In this document: piece after piece, positions 56,470 through 64,000 of the stretch | How positions within the stretch are numbered: position 1 is the stretch's first letter | Layout of the letters: every line of letters begins with the position of its first letter | NCBI RefSeq assembly: GCF_014645815.1 | Contig: NZ_BMML01000012.1 | Span: forward strand, 27,268 to 91,267 | Direction: 5' to 3' | Length of the DNA stretch: 64,000 nucleotides | Source: Streptomyces fuscichromogenes | GTDB taxonomy: Bacteria; Actinomycetota; Actinomycetes; Streptomycetales; Streptomycetaceae | Notes under the pieces: model-generated | Database searches by the model: none | Seen by the model: the letters and a program-made list of their open reading frames with translations, nothing else | Told to the model about the DNA's origin: nothing | Program-made: the position numbers and the translations under genes

Positions 56470-57714
56470 TCACCGTGTGGCGGAGGCCGGTGCCGGCAGG
56501 TCGAAGACGTGGGCCGGGGAGATGATCTGGGTGACCGCCTGCCCGAACAGGGTGCTGGGCTCGATGTCGCCCTTGTAGCTGATGTCCGTGTTGAGCAGCA
56601 CGACCACGGTCGTTCCCGTCGACGGCAGAAAGACGGTCAGGGACTGGTAACCCGGCAGCGAGCCGTTGTGCCCGATCCAGCCCTGGACGTCGAAGATGCC
56701 GAGGCCGTACCCGGCGCCCTGGATGCCCGTCGAAGGAGTGGTCAGCCGCTGCTTCTGGACGGCGGGGCCGACCATGGTCGTGCCGTCGGGAAAGACGCCG
56801 GTGGCCACCGTGCGCGCCCAGGTGCGCAGATCGTCCAGGTTCGAGATCATCGCGCCGGCGGCCCAGCCCCAGGACGGGTTCCAGCCCGCAGTCTCCTCGA
56901 CCTTCCCGGTCGCCGTCTGGTCCGTGTAGCCCTGCGCGTGCGGGGTGGGGAACTCGTTTCCGGTCGGGAACAGCGTGTGGTGCATGCCCGCCGGACCCAG
57001 CACATGCTGTTCGAGGTAGTCGCCGAGCCGCTGCCCGCTCTCCTTCTCGACGAGCAGGCCGAGCACGATGAGGTTGGTGTTCGAGTAGTAGAACCTCTCC
57101 CCGGGCCGGAACATCACCGGGTGCCGGAACGAGTAGGCGAGCAGCTGCTGCGGGGTGAAGGGGCGCTGCGGATCCGAGGTCAGCGCCTTGAAGAAGCCCG
57201 GGTCCTCGGAGTAGTTGAACAGTCCGCTGCGCATCCCGGCGAGGTCCCGCAACGTGATCCGGTCACCGTTCGGCACGCCGTCGAGGTACTTGCCGATGGG
57301 GTCGTCCAGGCTCACCCTGCCCTGGTCGGCCAGCTGGAGCACCGCGGTCACGGTGAACGTCTTGGTCTCGCTGCCGATCCGCATGTACAGGTCGGGCGAC
57401 ATCGGCTGCCCGGTCGCCTTGTTCGCGACCCCGAAGGAGCGAACGTAGTCGCTCTGGCCGGGTGTCCAGACGCCGACGGTCACACCGGGTACGTTCGCCT
57501 CGCGCATCACGTGCTGCACGGCCGCGTCGAGCCGGCGGGCCGTCGCCGGGGTCATGGCACGGACGTCCGGGCTGCCGGACGGCGAGGGGGTGGCCGAAGG
57601 CGCGGCGAGCGCGGCCGGCGCGACGGCGGGCGGCGCGACCAGAGGCACGGTGAGCGTCCCCAGCAGGACGGCGACCGCGGCCCCCCGGCGCAGCATGGCG
57701 GACGTGTGCGGCAT
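56470..57714 (-). CDS. Secreted serine hydrolase (class C beta-lactamase / DD-peptidase fold)
   Basis: 414 residues, signal peptide at 1-38 (hydrophobic core AVAVLLGTLTVPLVAPPAVAPAALAA). The SxxK motif is SETK at about 115-118 (RIGSETKTFTVTAVLQLADQG). The YxN motif is YYSNTN in the middle, and the third motif is HNG (GHNGSLPGYQS). These three match D-alanyl-D-alanine carboxypeptidases of the R61 type (length and Streptomyces origin also fit) and esterase-type class C proteins. It is probably exported and acts at the cell wall or on esters. It stands alone between the conservon and a hypothetical gene. Confidence 0.8.
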   Translation of the reverse strand: MPHTSAMLRRGAAVAVLLGTLTVPLVAPPAVAPAALAAPSATPSPSGSPDVRAMTPATARRLDAAVQHVMREANVPGVTVGVWTPGQSDYVRSFGVANKATGQPMSPDLYMRIGSETKTFTVTAVLQLADQGRVSLDDPIGKYLDGVPNGDRITLRDLAGMRSGLFNYSEDPGFFKALTSDPQRPFTPQQLLAYSFRHPVMFRPGERFYYSNTNLIVLGLLVEKESGQRLGDYLEQHVLGPAGMHHTLFPTGNEFPTPHAQGYTDQTATGKVEETAGWNPSWGWAAGAMISNLDDLRTWARTVATGVFPDGTTMVGPAVQKQRLTTPSTGIQGAGYGLGIFDVQGWIGHNGSLPGYQSLTVFLPSTGTTVVVLLNTDISYKGDIEPSTLFGQAVTQIISPAHVFDLPAPASATR

Positions 57715-57879
57715 GGGCTGACTCCAAGCACGTGAGAGCGAACGTGCGGTGGGGTCGGACGTCAGATCCCTGACTTCACAGGGTACGGGCGCCCGCCCGG
57801 CGCCGCCCGTCGGCCACGACCCCCGGAGCCGAGCGCCCTGCGCCCCCGCAGCCGGAGCCGCGCCCGGCTCGTCACGGCC

Positions 57880-58350
57880 TCACTGTTCCTCGCACACCGG
57901 CCGCAGCACCGCCAGCGTGCCGTTGGCCTCCCGCAACGCCAGCTCCAGGGTGCCCGGCGCGTGCAGGGTGCCACTGCCGTCGGGCGGCACCAGCCACTCC
58001 AGGAAACGCGCGGGCCGGTACGGCGGCGGTACGGCGACCCATGCCCCCTTGTTCGCGTACCGCAGCCCGGCCCCGATCCAGCCGCCGTCCGGGTCGGGAG
58101 GCAGGAAGAAGCCGACCCGGCGCGCCGCGGTGTCCACCAGGGTCGGCCCTGGTACCGGCAGGGACGGCCGCCACAGCAGGTCCAGCGTGAGCAGACCGAG
58201 CCGGTCCGGCACGCTCAACAGGTCCCAGAACCGGCCCGCCTCCAGCAGCGAGACGCCTTCTCCGTGGTCCCACTCCCACTTGCACGTCCGGGGGTCCGCA
58301 GACGCCGCCGCGAGCCATTCCACACCCTGCATCCACATCGTGTTCGTCAT
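57880..58350 (-). CDS. Hypothetical protein, conserved-looking
   Basis: 156 residues, GGAG 6 nt before ATG 58350. It is soluble, rich in Trp and Pro, without a recognisable domain. A striking N-terminal stretch (MWMQGVEWLAAASADPRTCKWEW) and a centre (VGFFLPPDPDGGWIGAGLRYANKGAWVAVPPP) look like an unassigned Streptomyces family, perhaps of the DNA primase/polymerase-like group, but I cannot assign it. It faces the aminotransferase gene across a 335-nt gap and may share regulation with it. Confidence 0.6.
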   Translation of the reverse strand: MTNTMWMQGVEWLAAASADPRTCKWEWDHGEGVSLLEAGRFWDLLSVPDRLGLLTLDLLWRPSLPVPGPTLVDTAARRVGFFLPPDPDGGWIGAGLRYANKGAWVAVPPPYRPARFLEWLVPPDGSGTLHAPGTLELALREANGTLAVLRPVCEEQ

Positions 58351-58685
58351 GCACCGCTCCGGGGATCTCCGCTCACCTGTTTCGGACGCAGGGAACGACC
58401 GACGCCGGGCACTCGGCGCCGCCGCCCGCCTACCCGGCATATGCATGCTGGTAGATATTTCTAAGTGGCGGAAGGGGTGGCGAACCCTGGCGTTTCAGGG
58501 TGAATGTTCGAACACTGCACATTGGTGCTGATCCTGTACAGGTCATTGGATTCTTCCCGGTGGTCGGCCACGCTCGATTCCATCGCCACGGCAGTCGATT
58601 CGAGCGTCACATCTTGAAGTGCATGCGATTTCGGTCGTAGTCTCGGCCCGTTCCGTCGTCGCCCGCACTCGACCAGGGGTACTCC
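58351..58685. other. 335-nt divergent intergenic region
   Basis: No gene seen. It contains the palindromes GCATATGC-like (58437-58445), TGTTCGAACA (58505-58514) and a small imperfect hairpin CCCTGGCGTTTCAGGG near 58485-58500. The downstream part has the promoter of the aminotransferase gene. It is somewhat AT-richer than its surroundings. Confidence 0.5.
58614..58643 (+). promoter_or_regulatory. Probable promoter of the aminotransferase gene
   Basis: TTGAAG (58614-58619) and TAGTCT (58638-58643) with an 18-bp spacer, about 43 nt before the ATG at 58686. Confidence 0.5.
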
Positions 58686-60035
58686 ATGGACCGCACCCGA
58701 CTGCACGCCCTCCTGGCCCGCGAGAGCGCCGAGGCCGAGCGGCGAAACCCGCGCTCCCGGGCGGCGTATGCCGACGCCGGCCATCTCTTCGGCCGGGTCC
58801 CGATGACGTGGATGAACAAGACCGCCGGCGCGTTCCCCCGGTACCTGGCGAGCGCCCGCGGTGCCCGGGTCACCGACGTCGACGGGCAGAGGTACATCGA
58901 CTTCTGCCTCGGCGACACCGGTGCGATGGCCGGTCACTCGCCGGCCCCCGTGACCGAGGCGGTGCAGCGCCGGTTCGCCGAGCTCGGCGGGGCCACCGCG
59001 ATGCTGCCGACGGAGGACGCGGAGTGGGTCGGCGCCGAGCTGACCCGCCGCTTCGGGCTCGCCCGCTGGAGCTTCTCGCTGACCGCGACCGACGCCAACC
59101 GGTGGGCGATCCGGCTCGCCCGCGCCGTCACCGGACGCCCGAAGATCCTGGTGAACAGCTACAGCTACCACGGCAGCGTCGACGAGTCCCTCATCGTCGT
59201 CGGTCCCGACGGCAAGGGCGCGCCCCGCCCCGGCAACGTCGGCGCCCCCTGCGACGTCACCCTGACCAGCCGGGTCGCCGAGTTCAACGACCTGGACCAG
59301 CTGGCCCGCGAACTCGCCCACGGCGACGTGGCGGCCGTCCTGATGGAACCCGCCCTCACCAACATCGGCATCGTCCTGCCCGAGCCCGGCTACCTGGCCG
59401 GCGTGCGTGCCCTCACCCGGCAGTACGGCACGCTGCTCGTCAACGACGAGACGCACACCTTCTCCGCCGGTCCCGGCGGCTGCACCGCCGCCTGGGGCCT
59501 GGAACCCGACCTGCTCACCATCGGCAAGGCCATCGGCGGCGGCATCCCGGCCGGCGCCTACGGCCTCTCCGCCGACCTCGCCGAGCGGCTCCTCGCCCGT
59601 GCCGACCTGGACCTGGTGGACATGGGCGGGGTCGGCGGCACCCTCGCGGGCAACGCGCTCTCGGTGGCCGCGACCCGGGCCACCCTGGAGCACGTGCTCA
59701 CCGACGAGGCGTTCGCCCACATGGACCGGCTCTCCGCACGCTTCGAGACCGGCGTACGGTCCGCCGTCCAGGAGCACGGCCTGCCCTGGTCGGTCAGCCG
59801 CCTCGGCGCCCGCACCGAGTACCGCTTCGCCGACCCGGCCCCGCGCACCGGCACCGCGTCCGAGGCCGCCGCCGACCCCGAGCTGGAGGACTTCCTGCAC
59901 CTCTACCTCGCCAACCGGGGCATCCTCCTCACCCCGTTCCACAACATGGCGCTGATGTGCCCCGACACCACCGAGCAGGACGTCGACACCCACACCGCGG
60001 TGTTCGGCGCCGCCCTGCTCGAACTCGCCGGCTGA
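58686..60035 (+). CDS. PLP-dependent class III aminotransferase (GSA-aminomutase-like)
   Basis: 449 residues. The PLP lysine is in LLTIGKAIGGGIPAGAYG (about 281), the aspartate of the ring in NDETHTFSAGPGG and the start of the fold at VTDVDGQRYIDFCLGDTGAMAGH. This is the glutamate-1-semialdehyde aminomutase branch, but GSAM enzymes for haem are shorter and near hem genes. Its neighbour is an Lrp/AsnC regulator, suggesting an amino acid transaminase under ligand control. Substrate unknown. Confidence 0.8.
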   Translation: MDRTRLHALLARESAEAERRNPRSRAAYADAGHLFGRVPMTWMNKTAGAFPRYLASARGARVTDVDGQRYIDFCLGDTGAMAGHSPAPVTEAVQRRFAELGGATAMLPTEDAEWVGAELTRRFGLARWSFSLTATDANRWAIRLARAVTGRPKILVNSYSYHGSVDESLIVVGPDGKGAPRPGNVGAPCDVTLTSRVAEFNDLDQLARELAHGDVAAVLMEPALTNIGIVLPEPGYLAGVRALTRQYGTLLVNDETHTFSAGPGGCTAAWGLEPDLLTIGKAIGGGIPAGAYGLSADLAERLLARADLDLVDMGGVGGTLAGNALSVAATRATLEHVLTDEAFAHMDRLSARFETGVRSAVQEHGLPWSVSRLGARTEYRFADPAPRTGTASEAAADPELEDFLHLYLANRGILLTPFHNMALMCPDTTEQDVDTHTAVFGAALLELAG

Positions 60036-60067
60036 GCACAGGAAAGGGGAGGGGAGGGGAGGACGCG

Positions 60068-60514
60068 GTGCACATGGACGACATCGACCGGGCCATCCTG
60101 CGCGAGCTCCAGGCGGACGGCCGTATCGCCTACGCCGACCTGGGCCCGAAGGTCGGCCTGTCCGCCTCCGCGGCCCGGCAGCGGCTGCAGCGCCTGCTGG
60201 ACTCGCGGACCGTGCAGGTCGTCGGCGTCACCGACCCGATGGCCATGGGCGGCCAGGCGATGGCCCTGCTCGGCATCGGCGTGGACGGCGACCCCCGCGC
60301 CGTCGCCGACGAGCTCGCCGGACACCCCGAGGTGGTGTACTCCGTGTTCACCTCGGGCGGCTTCGACCTGTTCGCCGAGGTGGTCACGCCCGGTCCGAAG
60401 GACCTCCTCGACCTCGTCAACGACGTGGTCCGGCCGATCGAGGGCGTACGCGAGGTCCGGCCCTTCCCGTACTTCGGCATCCACACCCACCGCTTCCTGT
60501 GGGAGGTGGGCTGA
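60068..60514 (+). CDS. Lrp/AsnC-family regulator
   Basis: 148 residues from GTG 60068, chosen because GGAGG is 6 nt upstream (an ATG two codons later is less well spaced). The HTH (MDDIDRAILRELQADGRIAYADLGPKVGLSASAARQRLQRLLDS) is followed by a RAM/AsnC ligand domain to the end (LAGHPEVVYSVFTSGGFDLFAEVVTPGPKDLLDLVNDVV). It lies 32 nt after the aminotransferase gene in the same direction, so it likely controls that gene and the divergent upstream promoter in response to an amino acid. Confidence 0.85.
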   Translation: MHMDDIDRAILRELQADGRIAYADLGPKVGLSASAARQRLQRLLDSRTVQVVGVTDPMAMGGQAMALLGIGVDGDPRAVADELAGHPEVVYSVFTSGGFDLFAEVVTPGPKDLLDLVNDVVRPIEGVREVRPFPYFGIHTHRFLWEVG

Positions 60515-60542
60515 GCGGCGGGCCCTCGGCGGTGCCGGCGGC

Positions 60543-61640
60543 TCAGCGGACGGCCGGGGTCAGCACGAGCATGGTGGCGTCGTCACGCACCTCGTAGCGC
60601 CCGGTCAGCTCCTTCCACACCAGTTCGGTGAGCGCGACCGCGTCCACGCCCGCGAACCCGGCGAGCCGCTCCGGGAGCGGATAGAAGCCCCCGGCCCGGT
60701 CGCGCGCCTCCCAGACCCCGTCCGAGGCCAGGAACAGCCGGTCGCCGGTCCCCAGCTCGACCGTGATCTCCTTCGCCGGGTCCACCCCCACCAGCCCGAG
60801 GCCCAGCGGAGCCCCCGGCGTGACGCCCACCTCCTGGGCCTGCCCGTCCCGCAGCAGCACGGGCGCCGGATGACCGCAGGCGACCATCCGCACCGACCGC
60901 AGATCGGCGGAGAACTCCAGCAGCAGGGCCGTGGCGAACAGCTCCGCGTGCGGGATGTCCGCCGAGTCCACCGTCAGTCTGCGGTCCATCCGCGCCGCCA
61001 CCGACTCCAGGTCCGGCAGGTCGAGGACCGCCTCCCGGAAAGCCCCCAGCAGGGACACCACCGTGGCCACGGCGGCCAGTCCGTGCCCCCGGACGTCTCC
61101 CATCACCGCCCGGACCCCGTACGGGCCGTCGCGCACGTCGAAGAAGTCCCCGCCGACCAGCGTCCCGTGCTGCGCGGCCCGGTACAGCCCCACGCACCCC
61201 ACCGCACCGACCCGCTCCGGCAGCGGTGGCAGCACGGCCCGCTGCACCGCCTCGCCCACCGCCCGCTCCGTGAGCAGCTGGGCGTCGCGGTGACTGCGCA
61301 CATAGGACACGAACACACTCAGCACCGCGACGAACGTGACCGTGAGGAGATCGGTGTCGCCGGGATGGTTCAGATGGGTGGCGGGCACGTTGAGCAGGAG
61401 CACCACCAGGCAGCTGAGCACGGCCGTGGCCAGCGGGCCGTAGGAGAGAACGGCCAGCGGCGGGATGGCCCCGAGGAGGAAGCCGAAGTCGTGCCCGTCG
61501 GGGCTGATCAGCGTCGCCGCGGTCACGATCGCCAGCAGGACGACGGGCAGCACCCGGACCCAGCGTGGCGGCGGCGCACCCTGCAACCAGCCACGACCGT
61601 CCCGGTAGCCACGCGGCGACCAGCCGCGCACCGAAGTCAC
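60543..61640 (-). CDS. Membrane-anchored SpoIIE-type PP2C phosphatase
   Basis: 365 residues from GTG 61640. Hydrophobic segments lie at about 28-110 (three to four helices, VLPVVLLAIVTAATLISPDG and following), then the SpoIIE phosphatase to the end: GGDFFDVRDG, VMGDVRGHGLAAVATVV, LFLASDGVWEARD, DDATMLVL. The metal-binding aspartates are conserved. This is the membrane-bound phosphatase type typical of Streptomyces sigma-factor partner-switch circuits. TAGCTT lies 6 nt before the GTG with no RBS, so the mRNA may be leaderless. Confidence 0.8.
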   Translation of the reverse strand: MTSVRGWSPRGYRDGRGWLQGAPPPRWVRVLPVVLLAIVTAATLISPDGHDFGFLLGAIPPLAVLSYGPLATAVLSCLVVLLLNVPATHLNHPGDTDLLTVTFVAVLSVFVSYVRSHRDAQLLTERAVGEAVQRAVLPPLPERVGAVGCVGLYRAAQHGTLVGGDFFDVRDGPYGVRAVMGDVRGHGLAAVATVVSLLGAFREAVLDLPDLESVAARMDRRLTVDSADIPHAELFATALLLEFSADLRSVRMVACGHPAPVLLRDGQAQEVGVTPGAPLGLGLVGVDPAKEITVELGTGDRLFLASDGVWEARDRAGGFYPLPERLAGFAGVDAVALTELVWKELTGRYEVRDDATMLVLTPAVR

Positions 61641-61779
61641 ATCCCTAAGCTACGCCCGTGTCCGGTCGCCGGACCCGCCCCGATCTTGGAGGCGCGGGCG
61701 GAAAACCCGTGGACGCCACCCGGCCGGGCCCCTAACGTGTGAGCGCACGCCCGAGACCGGACGGAAGGAGGCGAGTGCG

Positions 61780-61827
61780 ATGTGCATGACACCCATCCAG
61801 CGCTCCCTCCCCGTTTCCCGGGCGTGA
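61780..61827 (+). CDS. Short upstream reading frame (leader peptide candidate)
   Basis: 15 codons (MCMTPIQRSLPVSRA) starting at ATG 61780, with a perfect AAGGAGG 8 nt upstream. It ends at 61827, 54 nt before the GNAT start at 61882. An RBS this strong in front of so short a frame suggests it is translated. A cis-acting leader that controls the GNAT gene is the simplest reading. The Cys near the start recalls cysteine-sensing leaders of actinomycetes, but that link is weak. Confidence 0.4.
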   Translation: MCMTPIQRSLPVSRA

Positions 61828-61881
61828 CAGGTCGGACCTGACCCGGGAGCGCTGCCCGTAGCACGCATCCCGGAGGAATTC

Positions 61882-62790
61882 GTGACCGATTCGGTCATCC
61901 GTACGCTCGACGACAACACCGGCCATCTTTTCGACACCCTGCCCGACCCGTTGCGCATGCGGGAGAGGCACCAGACGGCCGGGTTCCGCGCCGACTGGAA
62001 GCGCGTCGCCCTGCGCGACGGTCGCGTGGTCGCCCGCGCCGCCTGGTGGGCGGCTCCCGGAGCCACCGAGCCGATCCTGATCAACTGGTTCGACGTGGCC
62101 GAGGGCGAGGAGGAGGCCGGCGCAGAGCTGCTGCGCGGCGCGCCCTGGCGGGTCGAGGAACTGGAACTCGACCTGCCCACGGGCTGGCGCGAGGCCGCCG
62201 CCGTGCGCACCGCCGCCGAGACCAGCTTCGCCGCCGCCCGCAAGGCAGGCTTCGAACTCCTGGTGGAGCGGTACAACTACCGCTGGACGCCCGAGTGCGG
62301 CCTGCCCGAACGACCCGGCCGGCTCGTCTTCACCCCCGAGCCCGACGACGGGGTGTTCTTCGACGCCCTGCGCCGGATCCACTCCGTCACCCTGGACGCC
62401 CACGCCCGCCGCGCCATCGAACAGGGCGGAGTGGACCAGGCGGCCCAGGAGGAGATGGACTTCTTCCACTGGATGCCCTCGCCCCGCGCGTGGTGGCAGA
62501 TCGCCCGCACCCCCGACGGCGAGCCGGTCGGCATCCACATCCCCGGGCGCAATCCGGGCGGACCCTGTGTCGGGTTCATCGGCGTGCTGCCCGAGCGGCG
62601 CGGGCACGGGTACGCCTACGACCTGCTCGTGGAGTGCACGCACTTCCTCGTCGAGCAGGGCGCCGAGTTCGTCGCCGCCGCCACCGACCAGGGCAACACG
62701 CCCATGGCCGCGCACTTCGCCAGGGCCGGATACCCCGTCGTCCGGGAGCGGGTGAACTTCTGGGCGACGGCCGCTGTCAGTGCCGGGTGA
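61882..62790 (+). CDS. GNAT-family acetyltransferase
   Basis: 302 residues, longer than a single GNAT domain. The C-terminal half (about 140-295) has the acetyl-CoA region PGGPCVGFIGVLPERRGHGYAYDLLVECTHFL and DQGNTPMAAHFARAGYPVVRERVNF. The N-terminal half (about 1-135) looks like a degenerate GNAT or adaptor module, as in two-domain acetyltransferases. ATG or GTG start: the gene begins GTG at 61882 after CGGAGGAATTC, a good RBS. Substrate unknown. Confidence 0.8.
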   Translation: MTDSVIRTLDDNTGHLFDTLPDPLRMRERHQTAGFRADWKRVALRDGRVVARAAWWAAPGATEPILINWFDVAEGEEEAGAELLRGAPWRVEELELDLPTGWREAAAVRTAAETSFAAARKAGFELLVERYNYRWTPECGLPERPGRLVFTPEPDDGVFFDALRRIHSVTLDAHARRAIEQGGVDQAAQEEMDFFHWMPSPRAWWQIARTPDGEPVGIHIPGRNPGGPCVGFIGVLPERRGHGYAYDLLVECTHFLVEQGAEFVAAATDQGNTPMAAHFARAGYPVVRERVNFWATAAVSAG

Positions 62791-62834
62791 CATGCTGAGA
62801 GCGCGGTGACCGACAGCTGACGGAAGGGGCCGGC

Positions 62835-63155
62835 ATGGGGTTCGAGGGTGACGTGTGGCAAGTGCGGGGCGGGCGGGAACCGGTCGGCGAGATCCTCGTC
62901 GACGAGGCCGACTTCCCCTGGCTGCACGGCACCTTCACCCCCGGCCCCGGCTTCGCCGGCGTACGGGACCTGTTCGCCCGGGAGCTGGTGCTCGCCGAGG
63001 ACGAGGACTGGGACGCCTGGGGGGAGGTCCAGGACGAGATCTGCCGCCAGGTGTCCCTGGTCTCGCCCGACGGCCCGGTCCCCGAGTTCCTGCTGCACAT
63101 CGAGGGGGACCGGGCCTGGTTCAGATGGAGCGACGAACCGTTCGACAAGGAGTAG
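62835..63155 (+). CDS. Hypothetical protein, small acidic
   Basis: 106 residues, GGAAGGGGCCGGC upstream of ATG 62835. The composition is acidic and tryptophan-rich (WQVRGGREPVG, EDEDWDAWGEVQDEICRQV, GDRAWFRWSDEPF). No known domain. It follows the GNAT gene by 44 nt on the same strand and may be co-transcribed. It ends just before repeat R5. Confidence 0.6.
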   Translation: MGFEGDVWQVRGGREPVGEILVDEADFPWLHGTFTPGPGFAGVRDLFARELVLAEDEDWDAWGEVQDEICRQVSLVSPDGPVPEFLLHIEGDRAWFRWSDEPFDKE

Positions 63156-63171
63156 CTGAGCAGCGCCCCGA

Positions 63172-63197
63172 AGGGGCGCGGGGAACTGCGCGACCAG
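63172..63197 (-). repeat. Interspersed repeat, half copy R5
   Basis: A 26-nt arm identical to the right arm of R2 and to R4, with GCGCCCC-GAA-GGGGCGC (63163-63179) as a local hairpin, between the hypothetical gene and the convergent Gfo/Idh gene. Confidence 0.8.
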
Positions 63198-63252
63198 CCA
63201 CGACGGAGCCGCGGACGAACGACGGCACATCGCGGCAATCCCGGCGGAGCGC

Positions 63253-64000
63253 CTAGCCGACGTCCTTGCCCAGCACGGTCTCCGCCTCCGCGAGGATCTC
63301 GGTGACCCGCAGCGCGAACGCCGCGTCGCAGGGGTGCGCCCGGCCCGTGCGCACGGCGGTGAGCAGGGCGTCGGCGGCCCGGGTCAGGGCCGGGACCGCT
63401 CCGTCCGCACTCCTCGGCAGAAGCGTGACCCCCGCCTCGCCCCGCAGCTCCACATCGGCCCCGGCCGCCGCCGAGGGCGCGGTGAGGCTCAGCGTCACCG
63501 TGCTCGACGCCCCGCCGGCGTGTTCGAGCACCAGATGCACGGTGTCCGCGGGCCCGTGCACGGCGGCCGCCACCCGCCGTACGTCGCCCAGGACCGGCAG
63601 CAGCACGGACAGGGCGTGCGGCCCCACGTCCCACAGCGCGCCCTTCTCCCGCCGCCACGGCGAGTCGGTGAGCGGGCCGGCACCGGCGAACAGCGAGCCC
63701 AGCCACTGCGCCCGGGCCGTGAACCACCCCGGCGTGGCGGCGTGTTCACCGATCCACGCCTCCGGCTCCGGCTGGAACCGGGTGGTGAAGAACACCACGG
63801 AGGCGACCCGGGCCCGCTCGGCCGCCTCCGCCACCGCCCGCCCCTCGGCCACGCCGATCGCGAGCGGCTTGTCCAGCAGCAGATGCCGGCCGGCCGCCGC
63901 GGCCCGCACCGCCAGTTCCGCCTGGATGACCGGCGGCAGCGCCACCGCCACCGCGTCCACGTCGCCGAGCAGCGCGTCCACGTCGTCGTACGCCCGGACG
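63253..64000 (-). CDS. Gfo/Idh/MocA-family oxidoreductase (5' part beyond the window)
   Basis: At least 248 residues of an enzyme with an N-terminal Rossmann domain whose first part (including the GxGxxG motif) lies outside the window. Visible: VDAVAVALPPVIQAELAVRAAAAGRHLLLDKPLAIGVAEG, the EKP-type motif being DKP, and WRREKGALWDVGPHALSVLLPVLGDV in the substrate domain. The Asp-x-x-x-His of DVGPH is the usual catalytic region. NAD(P)-dependent reduction or oxidation of a sugar or inositol-like substrate is the family activity. Its stop is near repeat R5. Confidence 0.8.
   Translation of the reverse strand, partial: VRAYDDVDALLGDVDAVAVALPPVIQAELAVRAAAAGRHLLLDKPLAIGVAEGRAVAEAAERARVASVVFFTTRFQPEPEAWIGEHAATPGWFTARAQWLGSLFAGAGPLTDSPWRREKGALWDVGPHALSVLLPVLGDVRRVAAAVHGPADTVHLVLEHAGGASSTVTLSLTAPSAAAGADVELRGEAGVTLLPRSADGAVPALTRAADALLTAVRTGRAHPCDAAFALRVTEILAEAETVLGKDVG

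Noticed and set aside
58505..58514. TGTTCGAACA as a LexA (SOS) box
   Set aside because: The actinobacterial LexA site needs TCGAAC-N4-GTTCGA-like spacing. Only a simple 10-bp palindrome is present, and no DNA repair gene follows.

Overview
The window is high-GC actinobacterial chromosome, almost certainly Streptomyces. Third codon positions are nearly all G or C, GTG and TTG starts are common, genes overlap as ATGA, and there is a complete conservon (cvnABCD) followed by two cytochrome P450 genes. Short GC-rich inverted repeats with no U-tract serve as likely terminators. I saw no tRNA, rRNA, CRISPR array, insertion sequence or phage gene.

Bases 1-18300 form a catabolic region. It opens with an aromatic-acid-type MFS importer. 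After two unrelated minus-strand genes come a cupin, a carboxymuconolactone decarboxylase-like protein and a LysR regulator. A seven-gene operon follows (5406-11204): two-domain extradiol dioxygenase, aldehyde dehydrogenase, FAH-family hydrolase, small VOC protein, alpha/beta hydrolase, GlcG/HbpS protein, and a MetE-like protein that has lost its zinc ligands. Next are an ABM monooxygenase, a second aldehyde dehydrogenase overlapping an L-2-hydroxyglutarate oxidase (lhgO), and an operon of amidohydrolase, ThDP-dependent decarboxylase-like enzyme and Ldh-family dehydrogenase. The last five enzymes fit a route from a lactone through a 2-oxo acid and an aldehyde to L-2-hydroxyglutarate and 2-oxoglutarate. 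Four promoters in the region carry a LysR-type dyad of the form CGCAA-N7-TTGCG, which suggests one regulon.

Bases 18300-29400 are mostly housekeeping and stress genes: an HSL-type esterase, a BlaI/M56 regulator-protease pair, a MarR regulator that is probably leaderless, a DoxX-like protein with a BCP peroxiredoxin, a PAS-GAF-SpoIIE-ATPase phosphatase, a secreted cupin, a TauD dioxygenase, a luciferase-like monooxygenase and a metallophosphoesterase.

Bases 29500-36970 hold a nitrogen cluster: type III glutamine synthetase-like ligase (glnT), three glutamate-synthase-like subunits (glxB, glxC, glxD), a monomeric sarcosine/N-methyltryptophan-type oxidase (solA), an XRE-cupin regulator and an ammonium transporter. 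The content matches the N-methylglutamate route for methylated amines, with a one-gene flavin oxidase where the usual four-subunit N-methylglutamate dehydrogenase would be.

Bases 37000-49000 carry a DUF3592 protein, a frameshifted gene remnant, an SDR with a WYL regulator, an MHYT protein, an F420-type reductase, a GNAT, a secreted M4 protease, a secreted GH64 beta-1,3-glucanase, a dienelactone hydrolase and a YciO/Sua5 protein. Bases 49000-64000 carry a PucR-like regulator, the conservon-P450 operon, a serine hydrolase, an aminotransferase with an Lrp regulator, a second SpoIIE phosphatase, a GNAT preceded by a tiny upstream reading frame, two hypothetical proteins and a truncated Gfo/Idh/MocA oxidoreductase. 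Five copies of one interspersed repeat, two complete and three half copies, lie between genes across the window.
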